NCBI RefSeq assembly: GCF_934643405.1
Contig: NZ_CAKUCL010000147.1
Coordinates: 1 to 17,866 of the forward strand
Length of the DNA: 17,866 nucleotides
Source: an uncultured Actinoplanes sp.
Lineage (GTDB): Bacteria; Actinomycetota; Actinomycetes; Mycobacteriales; Micromonosporaceae
Direction: 5' to 3'
A program made the position numbers and the translations under genes. The notes below the pieces were generated by a model. It was not told the DNA's origin, ran no database searches, and worked only from the letters and a program-made list of their open reading frames with translations. Below are positions 15,655 to 17,866 of this stretch, in pieces. The stretch's first letter is position 1. Each line of letters opens with the position of its first letter.

Positions 15655-16686
15655 TCAGGCGTCTCGTGCGAAAAGATCCCCTTGTACGACACCGGACGGG
15701 GGTGTCTTGCCCAAATGCGTCCAGCCCGCCTCGGTGGCGACCCGGCCTCGCGGCGTCCGGGCGAGCAGACCGGCCCGGACGAGAAACGGCTCACACACCT
15801 CCTCGACCGTGTCGGATTGCTCGCCCACCGCCACGGCCAGCGTCGACAGACCCACCGGGCCACCCCGGAACGACTCGATCAGCGCCCGCAGCACCGCCCG
15901 GTCCAGCCGGTCCAGGCCGAGCGCGTCCACGTCGTACACCTTCAGGGCGGCCCGGGCGGTCTCCTCGGTGACCACCCCGTCCGCCCGCACCTCGGCGTAG
16001 TCACGCACCCGGCGCAACAGCCGGTTGGCGATACGCGGCGTGCCGCGGGAGCGCCCGGCGATCTCCGCCGCGCCGCCGTCGGTGATCGGCACGCCCAGGA
16101 TCCGCGCCGAGCGGTGCAGCAACGAGTCCAGATCGGCCGGCGAGTAGAAGTCGAGGTGGGCCACGAAGCCGAACCGGTCGCGCATCGGCCCGGACAGCAG
16201 ACCGGCCCGGGTGGTCGCGCCGACCAGGGTGAACGGCTCCACGTCCAGCGGGATCGCGGTGGCGCCCGGCCCCTTGCCCACCACCACGTCGACCCGGAAG
16301 TCCTCCATCGCGCTGTAGAGCAGCTCCTCGGCCGGCTTCGCGATGCGGTGGATCTCGTCGATGAACAGCACGTCGCCCGGGCCCAGGCTGGTCAGGATCG
16401 CGGCCAGGTCGCCGGACCGCTCGATCACCGGCCCGCTGGTGGTGCGGATGCTGGTGCCCAGCTCGGCGGCCACGATGTTGGCCAGCGTCGTCTTGCCCAG
16501 GCCGGGCGGGCCGCTGAGCAGGATGTGGTCGGGCGGCGTGCCACGGCCCAGGGCGCCCTTGAGCAGCAGGTCGAGCTGGTCGCGCACCCGGTGCTGGGCG
16601 ATGAAGTCGGCGAGCCGGCGGGGCCGGACACTGGCCTCGGCGTCCAGATCCTCCTCGTCGGCGGCGGCCGAGACGATGTCGCTCAT
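15655..16686 (-). CDS. ruvB: Holliday junction branch-migration ATPase RuvB
   Basis: A 343-residue AAA+ motor that, bound to RuvA, drives branch migration of Holliday junctions. Walker A is GPPGLGKTT (59-67), Walker B is VLFIDEIH (106-113), sensor 1 is GATTR (156-160) and the arginine finger is in RDRFG (169-173). The C-terminal winged helix includes GGPVGLSTLAVAVGE and ends in a family-typical HLGKTPP segment. Length is normal. Its ATG overlaps the ruvA stop as ATGA, so the two are translationally coupled. Confidence 0.97.
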   Translation of the reverse strand: MSDIVSAAADEEDLDAEASVRPRRLADFIAQHRVRDQLDLLLKGALGRGTPPDHILLSGPPGLGKTTLANIVAAELGTSIRTTSGPVIERSGDLAAILTSLGPGDVLFIDEIHRIAKPAEELLYSAMEDFRVDVVVGKGPGATAIPLDVEPFTLVGATTRAGLLSGPMRDRFGFVAHLDFYSPADLDSLLHRSARILGVPITDGGAAEIAGRSRGTPRIANRLLRRVRDYAEVRADGVVTEETARAALKVYDVDALGLDRLDRAVLRALIESFRGGPVGLSTLAVAVGEQSDTVEEVCEPFLVRAGLLARTPRGRVATEAGWTHLGKTPPSGVVQGDLFARDA

Positions 16687-17285
16687 CGGGCCTTGCCCAG
16701 CAGCCGGATGGCCTGCCGCAGCAGGGCCGGGACCGGCGGGACCTCGCCGTCGATCGACTCGGCCACCGCGGCGACCGCCTGCTCGGCCTGAGCCGCCGAC
16801 CAGCCCAGCGCCAGCACGCCCTGACGCACCTGCTCCTGCCAGGCGCCGCTGAGCACGCCGGCCGGGGCGCCGTCGCCGATCGGGAGCGGGCCGATCCGGT
16901 CGCGCAGCTCGACCACCAGCTTCTCGGCGCCCTTCTTGCCGATGCCCGGCACCCGGGTCAGGGTGGCCAGGTCGCCGCCGGAGATGGCCCGGCGGAGCAC
17001 GTCCGGCGCGTGCACGGCCAGGGCGGCCTGGGCCAGCCGGGGACCGACACCGCTCGCGGTCTGGAGCAGCTCGAACAGATGCTTCTCGTCGTCGTCGGCG
17101 AAGCCGTACAGGGTCAGCGAGTCCTCCCGGACCACCATGCTGGTGGCCAGCCGGGCCTCCACCCCCGCCTTGAGGCCGGCCAGCGTGCCCGGGGCGCACT
17201 GCACCTGCAGACCGACGCCGCCGACCTCGATGACGGCGCTGTCCGGGGCGATCGCGGCCACCACGCCGCGCACGCTGGCGATCAT
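16683..17285 (-). CDS. ruvA: Holliday junction-binding protein RuvA
   Basis: A 200-residue DNA-binding protein that tetramerises on Holliday junctions and recruits RuvB. Domain I is the OB fold (MIASVRGVVAAIAPDSAVIEV, residues 1-62). Domain II contains two helix-hairpin-helix motifs (LLQTASGVGPRLAQAAL and LTRVPGIGKKGAEKLVVEL). Domain III at the C-terminus (about 150-200, QEQVRQGVLALGWSAAQAEQAV) binds RuvB. The ATG overlaps the ruvC stop as ATGA. Length matches the family. Confidence 0.97.
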   Translation of the reverse strand: MIASVRGVVAAIAPDSAVIEVGGVGLQVQCAPGTLAGLKAGVEARLATSMVVREDSLTLYGFADDDEKHLFELLQTASGVGPRLAQAALAVHAPDVLRRAISGGDLATLTRVPGIGKKGAEKLVVELRDRIGPLPIGDGAPAGVLSGAWQEQVRQGVLALGWSAAQAEQAVAAVAESIDGEVPPVPALLRQAIRLLGKAR

Positions 17286-17827
17286 CTGCGGAACCCTCCC
17301 GTACGGAACTTCCTCGCGGCCACCACGGCGGCCTGCTGAATCTTGGCCCTCGTGCCGCCACGCCAGATGTGGCAGATGGCGAGCGCGAGCGCGTCCGCCG
17401 CGTCGGCCGGCTTCGGCGGCGCGTCCAGTTGGAGCAGCCGGGTGACCATGCTGGTGACCTGCGCCTTGCCGGCCACGCCGGAGCCGGTGATGGCGGCCTT
17501 GACCTCGCTCGGCGTGTATGTCTCGACGGGCAGCCCGGCCCGCGCCCCGGCCAGGATCGCGACCCCGCTGGCCTGCGCCGTGCCCATCACCGTGCGCACG
17601 TTGTGCTGGGAGAACACGCGCTCGACGGCCACGCTCTCCGGCCTGTGCTCGGCGACCAGGTCGGCCAGCGACCGGTCGAGATGCAGCAGGCGCAGCGAGA
17701 TGGCATCGTCGGGTTCGGTGTAGACGACGTAGTAGCCGATCAGCTTGCACGGACGGCCCGGAACGCCCTCGACGACGCCGACCCCGCAGCGGGTGAGCCC
17801 CGGGTCGATGCCGAGCACGCGCACCAT
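17282..17827 (-). CDS. ruvC: Holliday junction resolvase RuvC
   Basis: A 181-residue endonuclease that cuts Holliday junctions as a dimer. All four catalytic acids are visible: D8 (LGIDPG), E69 (VAVERVF), D142 and D145 (ADAADALALA), matching E. coli D7, E66, D138 and D141. The ATG at 17827 begins MVRVLGIDPGL as in the family, with a purine-rich GGGGAGG just upstream. An in-frame GTG at 17845 would merely translate the ribosome site. It is the first gene of ruvCAB and lies 16 bp downstream of a likely LexA box. Confidence 0.97.
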   Translation of the reverse strand: MVRVLGIDPGLTRCGVGVVEGVPGRPCKLIGYYVVYTEPDDAISLRLLHLDRSLADLVAEHRPESVAVERVFSQHNVRTVMGTAQASGVAILAGARAGLPVETYTPSEVKAAITGSGVAGKAQVTSMVTRLLQLDAPPKPADAADALALAICHIWRGGTRAKIQQAAVVAARKFRTGGFRR

Positions 17828-17843
17828 GGACCTCCCCTGCCTC

Positions 17844-17859
17844 ACGTACGTGTGTTCGA
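17844..17859 (-). promoter_or_regulatory. candidate LexA (SOS) box upstream of ruvC
   Basis: On the minus strand the sequence is TCGAAC-ACAC-GTACGT. It matches 10 of 12 fixed positions of the actinobacterial/Gram-positive LexA consensus TCGAAC-N4-GTTCGA, with one half-site perfect. It lies 16 bp before the ruvC start, where LexA binding would block expression. ruvCAB is SOS-regulated in mycobacteria, which supports the call. Confidence 0.65.
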
Positions 17860-17866
17860 CACCCTA

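Overview
The window is high-GC DNA with strongly G/C-biased third codon positions, frequent GTG starts and actinobacterial gene order. It is chromosomal DNA of an actinomycete. Protein style suggests Micromonosporaceae (an Actinoplanes-like genus), but this is an inference, because no rRNA or other taxonomic marker is present. The order ruvC-ruvA-ruvB-yajC-secD-secF-apt-rel, followed by cyclophilin, MBL hydrolase and hisS, is the conserved actinobacterial block also seen around relA of Mycobacterium tuberculosis.

Layout. At 1-2266 three minus-strand genes read leftward: an HxlR regulator, an MFS_3 exporter and the N-terminal end of a cyanophycinase-like S51 peptidase that runs off the window. 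A PaaI-type thioesterase diverges from hxlR (2322-2840) and converges on an acyl-ACP desaturase (2855-3781, minus). The desaturase has a strong palindromic operator just upstream. hisS and a glyoxalase II-like hydrolase follow on the minus strand (to 5874). Two tandem membrane-anchored cyclophilins read rightward (6018-7743) and end in a strong hairpin. The stretch 7744-8635 has no confident intact gene. It holds the terminator, a 21-bp tandem duplication, a probable remnant of a secreted-protein gene and a 14-bp palindrome. From 8636 to 17827 everything is on the minus strand: rel, apt, secF, secD, yajC, ruvB, ruvA and ruvC.

How the genes work together. ruvCAB form a tightly coupled Holliday-junction operon (ATGA overlaps at both joints) behind a probable LexA/SOS box. 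YajC-SecD-SecF is the Sec translocon accessory complex. Apt salvages adenine and Rel makes and degrades (p)ppGpp. The thioesterase and desaturase both belong to acyl-chain metabolism, and the desaturase looks repressor-controlled.

Most of the window is conserved housekeeping DNA, and I see no convincing new multi-gene system. The points most worth a second look are the first cyclophilin, which has lost the catalytic Arg and Gln kept by its twin; the operator and phased repeats before the desaturase; the perfect 16-bp inverted repeat between secF and apt; the in-frame amber stop in a signal-peptide-like remnant; and an archaeal/eukaryal-type histidyl-tRNA synthetase in the standard hisS position.
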